Positions 7,168 through 16,360 of a stretch of 64,000 bases of DNA are shown piece after piece. The stretch covers positions 1 through 64,000 of the forward strand of contig CAVZRO010000029.1 in assembly GCA_963777625.1 (NCBI GenBank). Direction: 5' to 3'. Within the stretch, counting starts at the first letter, position 1; each line of letters starts with the position of its first letter. Made by a program: the position numbers and the translations under genes. The DNA comes from DATDIC01 sp963777625 (GTDB lineage Bacteria; Pseudomonadota; Alphaproteobacteria; Acetobacterales; Acetobacteraceae). The notes below the pieces were generated by a model. That model ran no database searches and was not told the origin of the DNA. It worked only from the letters and a program-made list of their open reading frames with translations.

Positions 7168-8052
7168 ATGATCGGCGATTTCGTGTACATAAACGGACAG
7201 TATTTCGCGGCGAAGGACGCCAAGATATCTGTTTTCGATCATGGCTTTATCTATGGCGATGGCGTGTTCGAGGGTTTGCAGGCCGCAAACGGGTCGATCT
7301 TCCGATTGGATGCTCATATGGATCGGCTTTATCGAAGCGCAAAATATATGGAGATCGAAATACCCCTAACTCGCGGGGCGTTCATATCCGCGATTGTGGA
7401 AACCGCGCAACGCAACAAGCTGCGTGACGGATATATGCGCCCGGTCGTTTCGCGTGGCGCCGGCCCCACCGGGCTTCGCAACATGGACAAGCTTGGGCCG
7501 CCAACCGTCGTCATCATTGTTCAGCATGAGACTGAGGGCAAGCATACCGGCAACGGCGTTACGGCCCACGTGACATCGATCCGACGGGTTCCGTCGGAGT
7601 GCCTGGATTCCCGCGTCAAGAGCTGCAACTACATCAATAATATCCTGGCCTATCTCGAGACAAGACATTGCGGTGCGGAGACGGCCATCATGCTCGACCT
7701 GCAAGGCAATGTTTCGGAAGGCTATGCGAACAACATCTTCGCTGTGGATGGCAACACCGTCGTTACCCCGCCGCTCGGCAACGTATTGGCGGGGATTACC
7801 AGGGACGTGATCATCGAACTCTGCCGCTCCCTGAACATCCCGATCCAGGAGCGGCCGCTCACCGTCTATGACCTGGTTACCGGCAGCGAGGCGTTTGAAT
7901 CCTCCACCCTCGGTGAGATCGTGCCGATCGCCAGTATCGATGGCCAGACGATCGGCAACAGTTGTCCGGGACCGGTTACATCCCGGCTGCATCAGGAGCT
8001 GCGCAAGCTCATTGATAGCGGCACGCAGAGCACCAGGATATATAACGACTGA
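7168..8052 (+). CDS. Class IV PLP-dependent aminotransferase (BCAT / D-amino acid transaminase type)
   Basis: 294 residues, the normal length for fold-type IV transaminases, which exchange an amino group with a 2-oxo acid. The N-terminal motif FDHGFIYGDGVFEG (23-36) is diagnostic. The PLP lysine is Lys151 (SRVKSCNYINNILA), and Glu184, which contacts the PLP nitrogen, is in NVSEGYANNIF. The start has GAGGGCAA upstream. Substrate specificity (branched-chain L-, D-amino acid or aminodeoxychorismate) is not readable. It sits between the flavin enzyme and an amino acid ABC importer, so a catabolic transamination of the imported substrate is likely. It could substitute for, but is not clearly, ilvE. 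Confidence 0.85.
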   Translation: MIGDFVYINGQYFAAKDAKISVFDHGFIYGDGVFEGLQAANGSIFRLDAHMDRLYRSAKYMEIEIPLTRGAFISAIVETAQRNKLRDGYMRPVVSRGAGPTGLRNMDKLGPPTVVIIVQHETEGKHTGNGVTAHVTSIRRVPSECLDSRVKSCNYINNILAYLETRHCGAETAIMLDLQGNVSEGYANNIFAVDGNTVVTPPLGNVLAGITRDVIIELCRSLNIPIQERPLTVYDLVTGSEAFESSTLGEIVPIASIDGQTIGNSCPGPVTSRLHQELRKLIDSGTQSTRIYND

Positions 8053-8131
8053 TGGTCGCGCTTTCTGAAGCTGCGGCGTTTGTCGGAGGCTCGCAGCGAT
8101 CGGGGCGCAACCGGATGTGCGGCATGACCGC

Positions 8132-8914
8132 ATGAGTGCAACGCTTCAGACCGAGGAGAGGGTTGCGTCGGCAATCGGGCCACCGATAATCCAGTTCGAG
8201 GCGGTGCAGAAGTTCTATGGTCTTGCCCAGGTCCTGAAGAACATCAACCTTACCATCGCCAGCGGGGAGATTGCGGTCATCTGCGGCCCCAGCGGTTCAG
8301 GCAAAAGCACGCTGCTGCGTTGCATCAATGGGCTGGAGCGTGTCCAGGCGGGTCGCATCATCGTCATGGACGAAATATTGACGAACTCGGCGGCACCGTC
8401 GCGGGGACTTCGTGCCGAGATCGGCTTCGTATTCCAGAAATTCAGTCTGTATCCACATATGACGGTGATGCAGAATCTGACTTTCGCCCCGCGAAAGGTC
8501 AGGCGTCTGTCAGCCGCGCAGGCGGCGGAGCGCGCGCGGGACCTGTTGGCGCGCGTCGGCTTGCTCGACAAAGCCGATGCCCACCCTGGCGAGCTATCCG
8601 GGGGCCAGCAGCAGCGCGTTGCGATCGTGAGGTCATTGGCGATGCAGCCGCGGATCATGCTGTTCGACGAGCCAACCTCGGCCCTGGACCCGGAAATGAT
8701 CCGCGAGGTGCTGGACGTAATACGAGGTCTTGCTCGTTCCGGCATGACCATGATCGTGGTGACGCACGAGATGGGTTTCGCCAGGGAAGTGGCGGACCGT
8801 GTCGTCTTCATGGAATTCGGAGAGATCGTCGAGGCGACACGAACCGCAGATTTCTTCGGCCGGTCGGCGTCCGATCGGGCGCAGCGGTTCTTGGACAAGG
8901 TGTTGCACCACTGA
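8132..8914 (+). CDS. Polar amino acid ABC importer, ATP-binding subunit (GlnQ type)
   Basis: 260 residues from the ATG at 8132; a GTG 15 bp upstream is in frame and possible. Walker A is CGPSGSGKST (51-60), the Q-loop FVFQKFSLYPH, the signature LSGGQQQR (155-162) and Walker B IMLFDEPTSALDP (175-187), followed by the H-loop VVTHEMGF. GlnQ/HisP subunits power uptake of amino acids at the inner membrane. The binding protein and two permeases follow directly, giving a complete importer. It belongs to the operon behind the 6218 promoter. Confidence 0.92.
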   Translation: MSATLQTEERVASAIGPPIIQFEAVQKFYGLAQVLKNINLTIASGEIAVICGPSGSGKSTLLRCINGLERVQAGRIIVMDEILTNSAAPSRGLRAEIGFVFQKFSLYPHMTVMQNLTFAPRKVRRLSAAQAAERARDLLARVGLLDKADAHPGELSGGQQQRVAIVRSLAMQPRIMLFDEPTSALDPEMIREVLDVIRGLARSGMTMIVVTHEMGFAREVADRVVFMEFGEIVEATRTADFFGRSASDRAQRFLDKVLHH

Positions 8915-8931
8915 ACCTTGGGGGGAAAGTC

Positions 8932-9786
8932 GTGACTTCTCGCAAAACAATCGGGCAGGCAGCTCTGTTCATGAGTCTGCTGATGCTGGGAATGATGTTC
9001 TGCCTGATCCGATCCGCGCAGGCGGAAGGAACGCTCGATAAGATCAAACGAACCGGCGTGTTCACGGCGGGTGTGCGCTACGACTTTCCGCCCGTCGGGA
9101 CAATCGACTTATCAGGCAACCCGGTTGGCTTCGGGCCCGACCTGGCGAAAGCCATCGCCGCCAAGCTGGGCGTACAAGTGAAATTCGTCCAATCCACGTC
9201 GCAAAACCGGGCGCCGCTACTGCTCAATGGCCAAATAGACGCGGAGATCGGCATCACGACGCCGTTCCAGTCGCGGGAGCAAACCGCCGATTTCACCATC
9301 CCGTATGCCTGGGATTCGACGACCATCCTGGTGCACAAGGGAGACGACCTGGACCCGAAGGATTACGGACCGCCCAAGAAGGTCGCCACGACCCAGGGCA
9401 GCGGCAATGTGGAAGTGTTCAAAAGGATCGTCCCCAATGCCAATTTCATTCTGTTTCAGGAGTATCCAGACGCCTTTGCGGCGCTGCAGAACCACAAGGT
9501 GGACGCCGTGGTGCTGAACCGGGCAGCGACCGGTGTCGTGCTCAAAAGCGATCCGAACCTGACCGTCGGGAAGGAGATCAGTCGCGACGTGTGGGCGATC
9601 ATGATCCGGCAGGACGATTCAAAATGGCGAAACTTCCTGAATTGGACGTTGCAGGAATTGTGGGCGTCCGGTGACTATCAAAAGATCTATGAAAAATGGT
9701 TTGGTGAAAAGCCCTGGTTTCCGATGTGGTCGGAATATGGGTTGCAGCCGGGCATCGGCGGCGCAATGAGCTGCTGCGGCAACTAG
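8932..9786 (+). CDS. Periplasmic amino acid-binding protein of the ABC importer (SBP family 3)
   Basis: 284 residues. I chose the GTG at 8932 because GGGGGGAAA precedes it by 5-6 bp and it yields a Sec signal peptide (FMSLLMLGMMFCLIRSAQA, cleavage after AQA, ~32). The upstream open frame only overlaps the ATPase gene. Family 3 hallmarks are LDKIKRTGVFTAGVRYDFPP, GFGPDLAKAIAAKLGV and a C-terminal WFGEKPWFP motif. The family binds polar amino acids or opines and delivers them to the HisM/HisQ-type permeases that follow. The C-terminus ends in an unusual SCCGN. Confidence 0.88.
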   Translation: MTSRKTIGQAALFMSLLMLGMMFCLIRSAQAEGTLDKIKRTGVFTAGVRYDFPPVGTIDLSGNPVGFGPDLAKAIAAKLGVQVKFVQSTSQNRAPLLLNGQIDAEIGITTPFQSREQTADFTIPYAWDSTTILVHKGDDLDPKDYGPPKKVATTQGSGNVEVFKRIVPNANFILFQEYPDAFAALQNHKVDAVVLNRAATGVVLKSDPNLTVGKEISRDVWAIMIRQDDSKWRNFLNWTLQELWASGDYQKIYEKWFGEKPWFPMWSEYGLQPGIGGAMSCCGN

Positions 9787-9831
9787 CGGCGGACCGCATA
9801 ACGACCGCCCGGGCGGCGAGGCGCACGAACC

Positions 9832-10464
9832 ATGGACTGGTCCGTTGTATGGCAGTATCGCGACGCCATCCTGCAAGGCCTCGTCTATACCGTGGTGATC
9901 TCGGCCCTGGCGATCGTCGGCAGCTTCCTGCTGGGAACTGCTCTCGGGTGTCTTCGGCTGCTGCGGCAGCCGCTGCTAAGCGAAGCGATCAGCACCTATG
10001 TGGAAGTCGTCAGAAATATTCCGCTGATCCTGAAGGTGTTTTTTCTTTACTATGTTGCTGGGCTGGACGCGTTCCCGAGCGGTCTGCTTGCACTGGTCAT
10101 CCATCAAAGCGGGTACATTGCGGACGTCATTACCTCGGGGTTCAGATCCATTCACCCTGAGCAAGCCGAGTCCGGCTACGCTCAGGGGCTGAGCCGGTGG
10201 CAGATCTTCGTCTTCGCGCTGTTGCCTCAGGCGGCCAGAATATCCCTGCCTCCGCTTACCAGCCAGTTCATCGAAGTCGTAAAGAATTCTGCTGTGGTCA
10301 TGTTCGTGGGCGTGCAGGAACTGACTTTCGAGACACAGGAGATTTCACAGGCCACGCTGCGCAGCTTCGAGGCGGCGACGGTGGCGACAATTCTGTACGT
10401 CATGCTGACACTTCTCGTGGTCAGCGGCATGAGCCGGCTGGGCCGGCGACTGAGCTGGGCATGA
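9832..10464 (+). CDS. Amino acid ABC importer permease 1 (HisM/GlnP family)
   Basis: 210 residues with about five transmembrane helices. The conserved cytoplasmic EAA loop is ESGYAQGLSRWQIFVFALLPQ, through which the ATPase couples. The N-terminal helix region (YRDAILQGLVYTVVISALAI) is typical of the HisMQ/GlnP subfamily. The stop overlaps the start of the second permease (ATGA). The two probably form a heterodimeric channel for the substrate captured by the 8932 protein. Confidence 0.9.
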   Translation: MDWSVVWQYRDAILQGLVYTVVISALAIVGSFLLGTALGCLRLLRQPLLSEAISTYVEVVRNIPLILKVFFLYYVAGLDAFPSGLLALVIHQSGYIADVITSGFRSIHPEQAESGYAQGLSRWQIFVFALLPQAARISLPPLTSQFIEVVKNSAVVMFVGVQELTFETQEISQATLRSFEAATVATILYVMLTLLVVSGMSRLGRRLSWA

Positions 10465-11210
10465 ACCGCGTTCAGCACACGATGCAGAGATCAGCGGCAT
10501 TGCGGATCGTATTCTGGCTCGCTGTCCTGCTTGCCAGCGCGTGGCTGCTCCGAGGTTTGCGCTGGGGGGTCGTGTGGCAGGCGGCCCCTTTTTTATTGCG
10601 AGGGCTGGCGGTCTCCTGGGAGCTGGCGATTGCGTCGGTGCTGATCGGATTGGTGAGTGGAACCCTGCTGGCGGCAGCCCGACTTTATGGCTATGGCGGA
10701 ATCCGCCAGGCAGCCGTTGCGTATATTGAACTGATCCGGTCCATTCCGCAGATCATGATCATATTCTGGATCTATTTCAGCGTTCCACGTCTGACCGGAG
10801 CTGTACTGAACGCATGGCCAGCCGCCCTTATAGCTTTGTCGCTGATCGCGTCCGCCTATCTGGCGGAAGTGGTGCGGGCAGGCCTTATGTCGGTTCCCAA
10901 AGTTCATCGCGAAAGTGCCTACGCCGCGGGGCTTGGAGCGACGGACATTTTCCTTCGCATTGTCCTGCCGCAGGCACTCCGCAACATGTTGCCGGCGCTG
11001 ATTGCGCATATCGTCATGATATTCAAGGTGACGTCCCTCGTCTACTTGATCGGGCTGGTGGACTTCTTCAGGGCAACGATGCTGGTGAATAACCGAGATT
11101 ACGCGCCATACGCGCTCTATTTGACGATGGCGCTGGTCTATTTTTGTTGTAATTTCCTGCTCTCGGCGCTGATCAGATGGTTCGATCCCAAATACGCGCT
11201 GGCCACCTGA
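10461..11210 (+). CDS. Amino acid ABC importer permease 2 (HisM/GlnP family)
   Basis: 249 residues from the ATG overlapping the previous stop. The EAA loop reads ESAYAAGLGATDIFLRIVLPQ. Helices include LRIVFWLAVLLASAWLL, FLLRGLAVSWELAIASVLIG and a C-terminal ALYLTMALVYFCCNFLLSAL. It pairs with permease 1, giving a complete GlnQ-SBP-permease-permease set. Last transport gene before the GntR regulator. Confidence 0.9.
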   Translation: MNRVQHTMQRSAALRIVFWLAVLLASAWLLRGLRWGVVWQAAPFLLRGLAVSWELAIASVLIGLVSGTLLAAARLYGYGGIRQAAVAYIELIRSIPQIMIIFWIYFSVPRLTGAVLNAWPAALIALSLIASAYLAEVVRAGLMSVPKVHRESAYAAGLGATDIFLRIVLPQALRNMLPALIAHIVMIFKVTSLVYLIGLVDFFRATMLVNNRDYAPYALYLTMALVYFCCNFLLSALIRWFDPKYALAT

Positions 11211-11296
11211 GTTTGCCGTGCGAAGCGGATGGACGTCACGTCCGCTCCATATATGACGTCGTTGCGATCATCGGTCGCTTCCACTAAAGGCGGGTC

Positions 11297-12064
11297 ATGG
11301 CGAATCGTTCACTCCTGGTCAAGCGCGATGCCGTCCCCCTGCGAAACAAGGTGGTCGAGCGATTGCGGTCGGCGATTTGTGACCAGCGACTGCCGCAGGG
11401 CTCGCGGCTGATCGAACGCGAATTATGTGAGATGCTCGGTGTCAGCCGCACGCTGGTGCGCGAGGCCTTGCGGCAGCTCGAGGCAGAAGGCCTGGTTACC
11501 ATCATCGCGCATCGTGGTCCGGCGGTTGCTGTGCTCGACCGGAACACGGCGGCCAGCATCTATGAGGTCCGGGCAGTTCTCGAGGCACTCGCCGGACGGC
11601 TGTTCGTCGAACGGGCGGGGGACGAATATAAACGACGCCTGAAATCGGCCTTTGCCGCCATGATAGATGCCGATAAGCGGGATGATGCCGCCGGCGGACT
11701 GCGGGGAACAGCGAATTTCTACGAGGCGTTGTTTGCGGGAGCCGGGAACGAGGTAATTGCCGCGATATTGCGGCCGCTGGCTGGACGCATTCACCTGCTA
11801 CGGACGCGGAGCATGTCGATGCCAGGGCGACGCGCCGAGTTGATGCGGGAAATGAAGGCGATCCTCGATGCTGTGCTGTCCGACGACGCAAACGCGGCAT
11901 GGGATGCTTGTTCCAGACATGTTCAGAACGCTTCGTCATGGGCGTTGCAAAGCTTTGATCGGGAATTGCCGGAGCAAATCAAGCTGACTGCGCAGCGGCA
12001 AAGACGTCGTCCGGCGACAAGGGTGGCGCCGACAGCAGGTGAGCCGCGGCGGAAGCGCGGCTAA
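11297..12064 (+). CDS. GntR-family regulator, FadR/FCD subfamily; likely repressor of the cluster
   Basis: 255 residues. The N-terminal winged helix (LRNKVVERLRSAICDQRLPQG; REALRQLEAEGLVTII) is followed by an all-helical FCD ligand domain (RAVLEALAGRLFVERAG; ANFYEALFAGAGNEVIAAIL). FCD regulators bind carboxylic acids and usually repress neighbouring catabolic genes through TGGTNNNACCA-type operators. Two such sites lie at 1403-1412 and 6239-6248, over the -10 boxes of the two operons. It is transcribed in the same direction, 86 bp after the permease. The C-terminal tail (RQRRRPATR...RRKRG) is basic. Confidence 0.85.
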   Translation: MANRSLLVKRDAVPLRNKVVERLRSAICDQRLPQGSRLIERELCEMLGVSRTLVREALRQLEAEGLVTIIAHRGPAVAVLDRNTAASIYEVRAVLEALAGRLFVERAGDEYKRRLKSAFAAMIDADKRDDAAGGLRGTANFYEALFAGAGNEVIAAILRPLAGRIHLLRTRSMSMPGRRAELMREMKAILDAVLSDDANAAWDACSRHVQNASSWALQSFDRELPEQIKLTAQRQRRRPATRVAPTAGEPRRKRG

Positions 12065-12126
12065 CTTGCAAGGCCAACGACGGGGCGCTGAGAGGGAATT
12101 ATGCATCGGCGGCGCGTGGATGGTCC

Positions 12127-12280
12127 AGCCGTTCGAGAGGCTGACTCTCGCTCGTCATGCTCTCGCGCGCGGACATGACGCGTTCGCGGTTGCCCGGAGT
12201 GGCGCTGGATTCCTGAGTTCACACACCAAGTGCAACACCCCTGGAATCACGGAAGGGACGCGGAATGACGGAAGGAGGGC
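12127..12280 (+). repeat. Dispersed palindromic repeat, family R1 (copy 2)
   Basis: AGCCGTTCGAGAGGCTGACTCTCG followed by TCATGCTCTCGCGCG.GGACATGACGCG, GTTCGCGGTTGCCCGGAG and GCGCTGGATTCC. The second hairpin is degraded (TGAGTTCACACACC replaces the GC hairpin loop). It fills the space between the GntR gene and the convergent M91 cassette. Confidence 0.75.
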
Positions 12281-12321
12281 TGGCATAACCGCCGAAGTCG
12301 CCGGCTCGGCCAGTGCCGCTG

Positions 12322-15041
12322 CTACTTCAGCGCGTCCTGCGCGCTGCGGAGCGTGCCTTCAACCTTTTGATAGAGATCCCGGCTCAGGAGCGGCGTCCTC
12401 AGCAACATCCTGAGCGTCTCCACATCCTCCGCGGTGTAGCCGGGCGCGCTCCGTATGATGTTGACGGATTTGTCGACGCGCGCACGCACCGACGTCATTC
12501 GGTTGTCGAGACCGTCCAGATAGCCGCTGAACTTCTTGCAGAGGGCGGCGCGCTGTTCCGTCTTGCTCTTGCTGGTGAGCGTCCCGGCGCTGGCTCGCTG
12601 GCACGCCCCGACCGCCTCCCGTGCGTTCTTGAAGGCATCGTCGATGAACAGGCCCGGCAGCCGGGCGTGCATCGCTGAGTTGACCCCGAGGCCAAGGTCC
12701 TTCATGGCGCTGACCATCTTATCGACGAGATCCGTCTTGTCGATGTCGCTGTCTTTTGGCCGCTGGCTACTCAGCGCGGCATCATCAAACTGGCTGACGA
12801 TTTCGGTGCTGGCGAATTTCCATGCGGCCTCCACGGCGTCGAGCTGTTTCGTGACCGTGCGCCCGGTTGGCATCTTGCTCAGCGCATCCTGGTTGATCTC
12901 CGTCTTTGCCTGGGCAACGAACGCGCTGATTGCCTTCGGGGCTTGCTCCAGGGCTTTCAGTTTCCCGGTTGTGCATAGGCCGGCGAATGAGCCGGTGAGT
13001 TCTGCCGCCGGAGATTGAGGCATGGTCGTGCCGGTGAGCTGAGCGAAGCTGCCCATCTTCTTGACCGCCGTGTCGCCGCCCAACCGCTCGAACGCCAGCC
13101 CTTGAGGCGATCGAACAGAAAACGTCTCGTGCTCGATGAAGGCGACCAGGTCGTTCGGTTTGACGTCAAAAGCCGACCAGCCCAGGGGCTGGAACTTTTG
13201 GTAGTCGAGCTTGTTCGTCGCGACGACTTTGATCTGGTCGACCGAGAGGGTCGAGCAAGGCCAGCCATCGGGCAGCGGCCCGGCGAGATCGGATTTCAGG
13301 ATGTTCAGTTTCTGACGATCGGTCAGTGCCGAGGGATCTATCTTCCGCGCCGTGAGCTGACGGTCCACTTCTTCCCGGCCAGGCTTGGCGACCGCCTTGT
13401 CCGCGCCAAACTGTTGGATTTCCGCATCGGTCTGGATGGCGTCTTCAAAGACGTTCTCCAGCTTCTCGGACACGTGTTTTACATGGTCGTCATCAAAAAC
13501 CATCTGGGTGACATGACCCAGGCGCACGGCGGACAGGCCCATCTGGGCCCGCAAGGTCTGCTCTGAGATTTTGCCTTTGAAGATGGTCTGGTACTCTTCG
13601 GCGTCGGTCCAGAGTTTCTTGTCCTCCAGACCGCTCGCCTTCCACTTCTTCATTTCCTCGTCGGACACTTCCTGCTCGCTCCGGTTCGTGCCGCGACTGT
13701 TGTGCAGGGCATGGACCAGCTCGTGCCCCATGGTGACCGACGACGGTACGGTGAGCACGTTACGGTTGTCGGTCTGAAACATCGTATCGCTGTTGCGTCC
13801 ACCGGGAGGCATATGGACTTCACTCGGGGTACCCTGGCCTTTCGTCCGACTGTCCTTCTTGCCGTATCGCCGGTCCGGTGCCGCTTCAGCATCGAGTCGC
13901 CTGGCAGGATACTGACCTTGTGTTCGCCGGCGTTGAGCTTATTCACCAGCGAGCGGCCGGCGTCGGTCTGCATCAACTCGGCGAAATTCGACAACGTCTC
14001 CACCCGGAATTGCTTGGCCTGGTCAGGGGTGATTCCGCTCTTGCAGGCGGCGGCCTGCTCTGCCGTCGGCACGGGGACGTTGATGCGGTCGCCTTTGCTG
14101 GGCGTCCAATCAGGCGTCCCGCTATTGCACATATTCTTCCACGATCGCTGCGCCGCCGCAGCCTCCGTCGGGTCGAGGCCAGCGGGAAGCGGCAGATCGT
14201 CGCCGCGTTCGGCGATGCCCTTGATCGTCTCGCGTTGCATCCTTTGCACGAGGTCGCCGAGCGCGAGCGCCTCGGCGGAGGGTGGAAGATTTTCCCGGGT
14301 GCGGCGGTCATTCCAGGCGAACAGGACTTTCTGCACCTCGTTGAGCTGCGTGTATTGCGCGGACGCCTGCTGCTTTGGCGACGCAGTGGTGAGTTTGGCG
14401 GTGCTCACTTCCAGTTGTTTGAGCGCCTTCGTGACCTGGTCCCGCTCCGGGTTGTTGCGGGGATCGTCGGCCAGCCGAAGCGCTGTTGCTGCCCGATCGG
14501 GGCTCATGACGAGGCTGGCCTTGAGTTTCTGCTCAGCTTCGGCAGCCTTCTTCTGGGCTGCCGCGAGCTGTTGGCTTAGTTCTCCCCATTTCGTTTCGAT
14601 GTCCCTGGGGGCGATCTTGCCAAATTTGCCGAGATCAACCTCTTTGTCCTGGGTCGCGCCTTTGATCAGTTTGTCCATGGCAGCAGAGCATTCTTCCGCG
14701 TCGGTCTGGCACGTGGGAACCGCCTGCATGAGCGCTTTCATGTCGCGTCGCGTGCTTTCCGCCGCTGCCGCCTGATGGTCCGCCAGGGCGCTCCAGTCGG
14801 CGGAGCGGATCATCGTCGGGTTGGCCGCTTCGACGATCTGTTTGAGCTTGCTGGGGATGGCGGCTTTCGCATAGTCGGCGAACCCGTATGTATCCAGGCC
14901 CTTGCCGTAGCCCGATGCCGCGGCTTCCTCCGGCTCCGACGCTGCGTGCAGGCCGACAAGCTGCAACAGTTCGGTAACGACGGAGGAAAGCGCGTCTTCG
15001 CGGACCGGGCTGGTCCGGAGTACGGCGGTGTCGTCTGGCAT
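12322..15041 (-). CDS. Large M91-type zinc metallopeptidase, effector-like; one frameshift near 13860
   Basis: Two overlapping minus-strand frames join into one protein of ~905 residues if one base is added near 13860. The upstream frame ends its sensible sequence at KVSILPGDSMLKRHRTGDT. The downstream frame resumes as KKDSRTKGQGTPSEVHMPPG. The core has TMGHELVHALHNSRGT (HELVH at 13711-13725) and AEEYQTIFKGKISEQTLRAQMG. This combination is characteristic of M91 (NleD/HopH1) effector proteases, which cleave host kinases. The N-terminal ~300 residues are Ala/Gln/Lys-rich and helical (QLAAAQKKAAEAEQKL), and the C-terminal ~350 are also helical. There is no signal peptide or membrane segment. It is much longer than NleD (~230 residues). 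It could be a polymorphic toxin or secreted effector; the target is unknown. It heads downstream of two small genes. Confidence 0.68.
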
Positions 15042-15062
15042 CGGCGTGTCCCTTCCGCGGAA

Positions 15063-15578
15063 TTACCGGTTCTGCGCGACCGCGTTCTGAAGACCGGAGG
15101 CGATGCTGAACCAGACCTCCGATCCATCCTCGCAGGTGATCACGTCACAGGGCCCATCTGTTCCGTTGGCAACCTTCTGGCCAACCGGCTCCTTGGCGAG
15201 TATGTCGAGCAGGTCGTATTCGTCGGCAACGTGCAGGACCGGATAAGGCCGTTCGCGCGTGCCGTCGCCGGCGAGAAGCAGTCCTTTGGTGCAGGCCCGC
15301 TCCAGATAGCGTTCGCGCGCGGCGGTTTCCGTGGCGCCGAGCTGTTCCGCCGCCGTTGTGGCCAGACGGTGGACACGCGGGCTGAGGAGCCAGTTCGGCA
15401 TGAGCTGTTCGGCGAGTTCGGCGGCCTGGTCATAGGCGCCGGACTCGATCAGTTCCGCCAACTGGTCGTCTTCGTCGGAGATCATTGTGTAGCGGGGCGA
15501 AGCCTCCACCAACGCGCGGAGGCGCAGGAAGGTCTCGCCGTTCGGGTCGGCCAGGAAGTCCGAGAGTTCGTCAGCCAT
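15063..15578 (-). CDS. DUF4919-like protein of the M91 cassette
   Basis: 171 residues. The pattern MADELSDFLADPNGETFLRLRALV, AAELAEQLMPNWLLSPRVH and VADEYDLLDILAKEPVGQKV resembles DUF4919 proteins (helical N-terminus, C-terminal beta part with WFSIASG). No enzyme motif is visible. It lies 21 bp upstream of the M91 gene and 26 bp downstream of the next small gene, all on one strand, so the three are probably co-transcribed. A role as immunity protein or delivery chaperone for the M91 protein is a guess from context. Confidence 0.6.
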   Translation of the reverse strand: MADELSDFLADPNGETFLRLRALVEASPRYTMISDEDDQLAELIESGAYDQAAELAEQLMPNWLLSPRVHRLATTAAEQLGATETAARERYLERACTKGLLLAGDGTRERPYPVLHVADEYDLLDILAKEPVGQKVANGTDGPCDVITCEDGSEVWFSIASGLQNAVAQNR

Positions 15579-15604
15579 GGCTCGTCTCCGATCGGGGGGA
15601 CAGT

Positions 15605-16066
15605 CTATGCGGAGGTTTTCAGGCCCGCCTGGATTTCGGCAAGCGCGTCGTCCAACATGGACTGCACGGCGAAATCGCCGACATGTTTCCGGGCGAAACG
15701 CTCCAGGTTGCCGAGGCCGGTCGCGGCGGCGACGCGCTGGCGGTAGGTCGCCACCAGTGCGAGCGCGTCGGTGGCGGCGGGCTTGTCCTGCCGCAGCAGA
15801 GACGCGAGGTCGGCACCGAAATCGGGGACCAGCGCGGGCAGCATCCGGACCGCATCCTGGGCGTGCGAGAAGCGTGGGTCGGTCTGCACTTCCGGCAACG
15901 CCAACACCGCCTTGCCGATGTCAAGCGCGGCTTCGCGCGCGGCCGCTTGCGCGTCCTGCCAGCGCTGCCGCAGCTTCGGATAGGGCGGTTCACGCGTGCC
16001 GCCGGGCCGCGGCGTGCGGAATCCAAGCACCTTTTCAATCCAAGCGTCGTGTTCGCCGCGTGCCAT
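15605..16066 (-). CDS. Small helical protein, first gene of the M91 cassette; function unknown
   Basis: 153 residues from the ATG at 16066 (MARGEHDAWIEKVLGF). The same frame stays open far upstream, antisense to ridA and the IS, and I discount that part. The sequence is helix-forming (RQRWQDAQAAAREAALDIGKA; ATDALALVATYRQRVAAATG), with no signal or membrane segment. I do not recognise the family. Its place ahead of the DUF4919 and M91 genes suggests an accessory or adaptor role. The promoter should lie in 16067-16360, shared divergently with ridA; I see no clear -35/-10 there. Confidence 0.5.
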   Translation of the reverse strand: MARGEHDAWIEKVLGFRTPRPGGTREPPYPKLRQRWQDAQAAAREAALDIGKAVLALPEVQTDPRFSHAQDAVRMLPALVPDFGADLASLLRQDKPAATDALALVATYRQRVAAATGLGNLERFARKHVGDFAVQSMLDDALAEIQAGLKTSA

Positions 16067-16360
16067 CGGCGGGCAGAATGCGCCGCGCGATCGGATTTCG
16101 CAACAAGGCGGAGGGCGCTGGCCGGGGAGGTTGGGCGCCTCACACGCTTGCTGGTAAGGTCCCAGTGGGAGATTTGTGGGGGATTTCTGTAGGGATTTTG
16201 TGGCGCGTCCGCGCTGTTGGCAGCTCTGCTTCGCATTCCGGTGAAGCGTGCACAGTTCGACCACGATCGAAGCGATCCCACGGGACAGGATTGGCAGGCG
16301 ACCATAGATAGGGTGTGACACGCGTTTCGTTCTTCCGCGGCGCACACGAGAGAGGTTGTC

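Noticed and set aside
8320..8931. N-terminal extension of the amino acid-binding protein over the ATPase gene
   Set aside because: It overlaps glnQ-type sequence in another frame. The GTG at 8932 has a strong RBS and starts a signal peptide.
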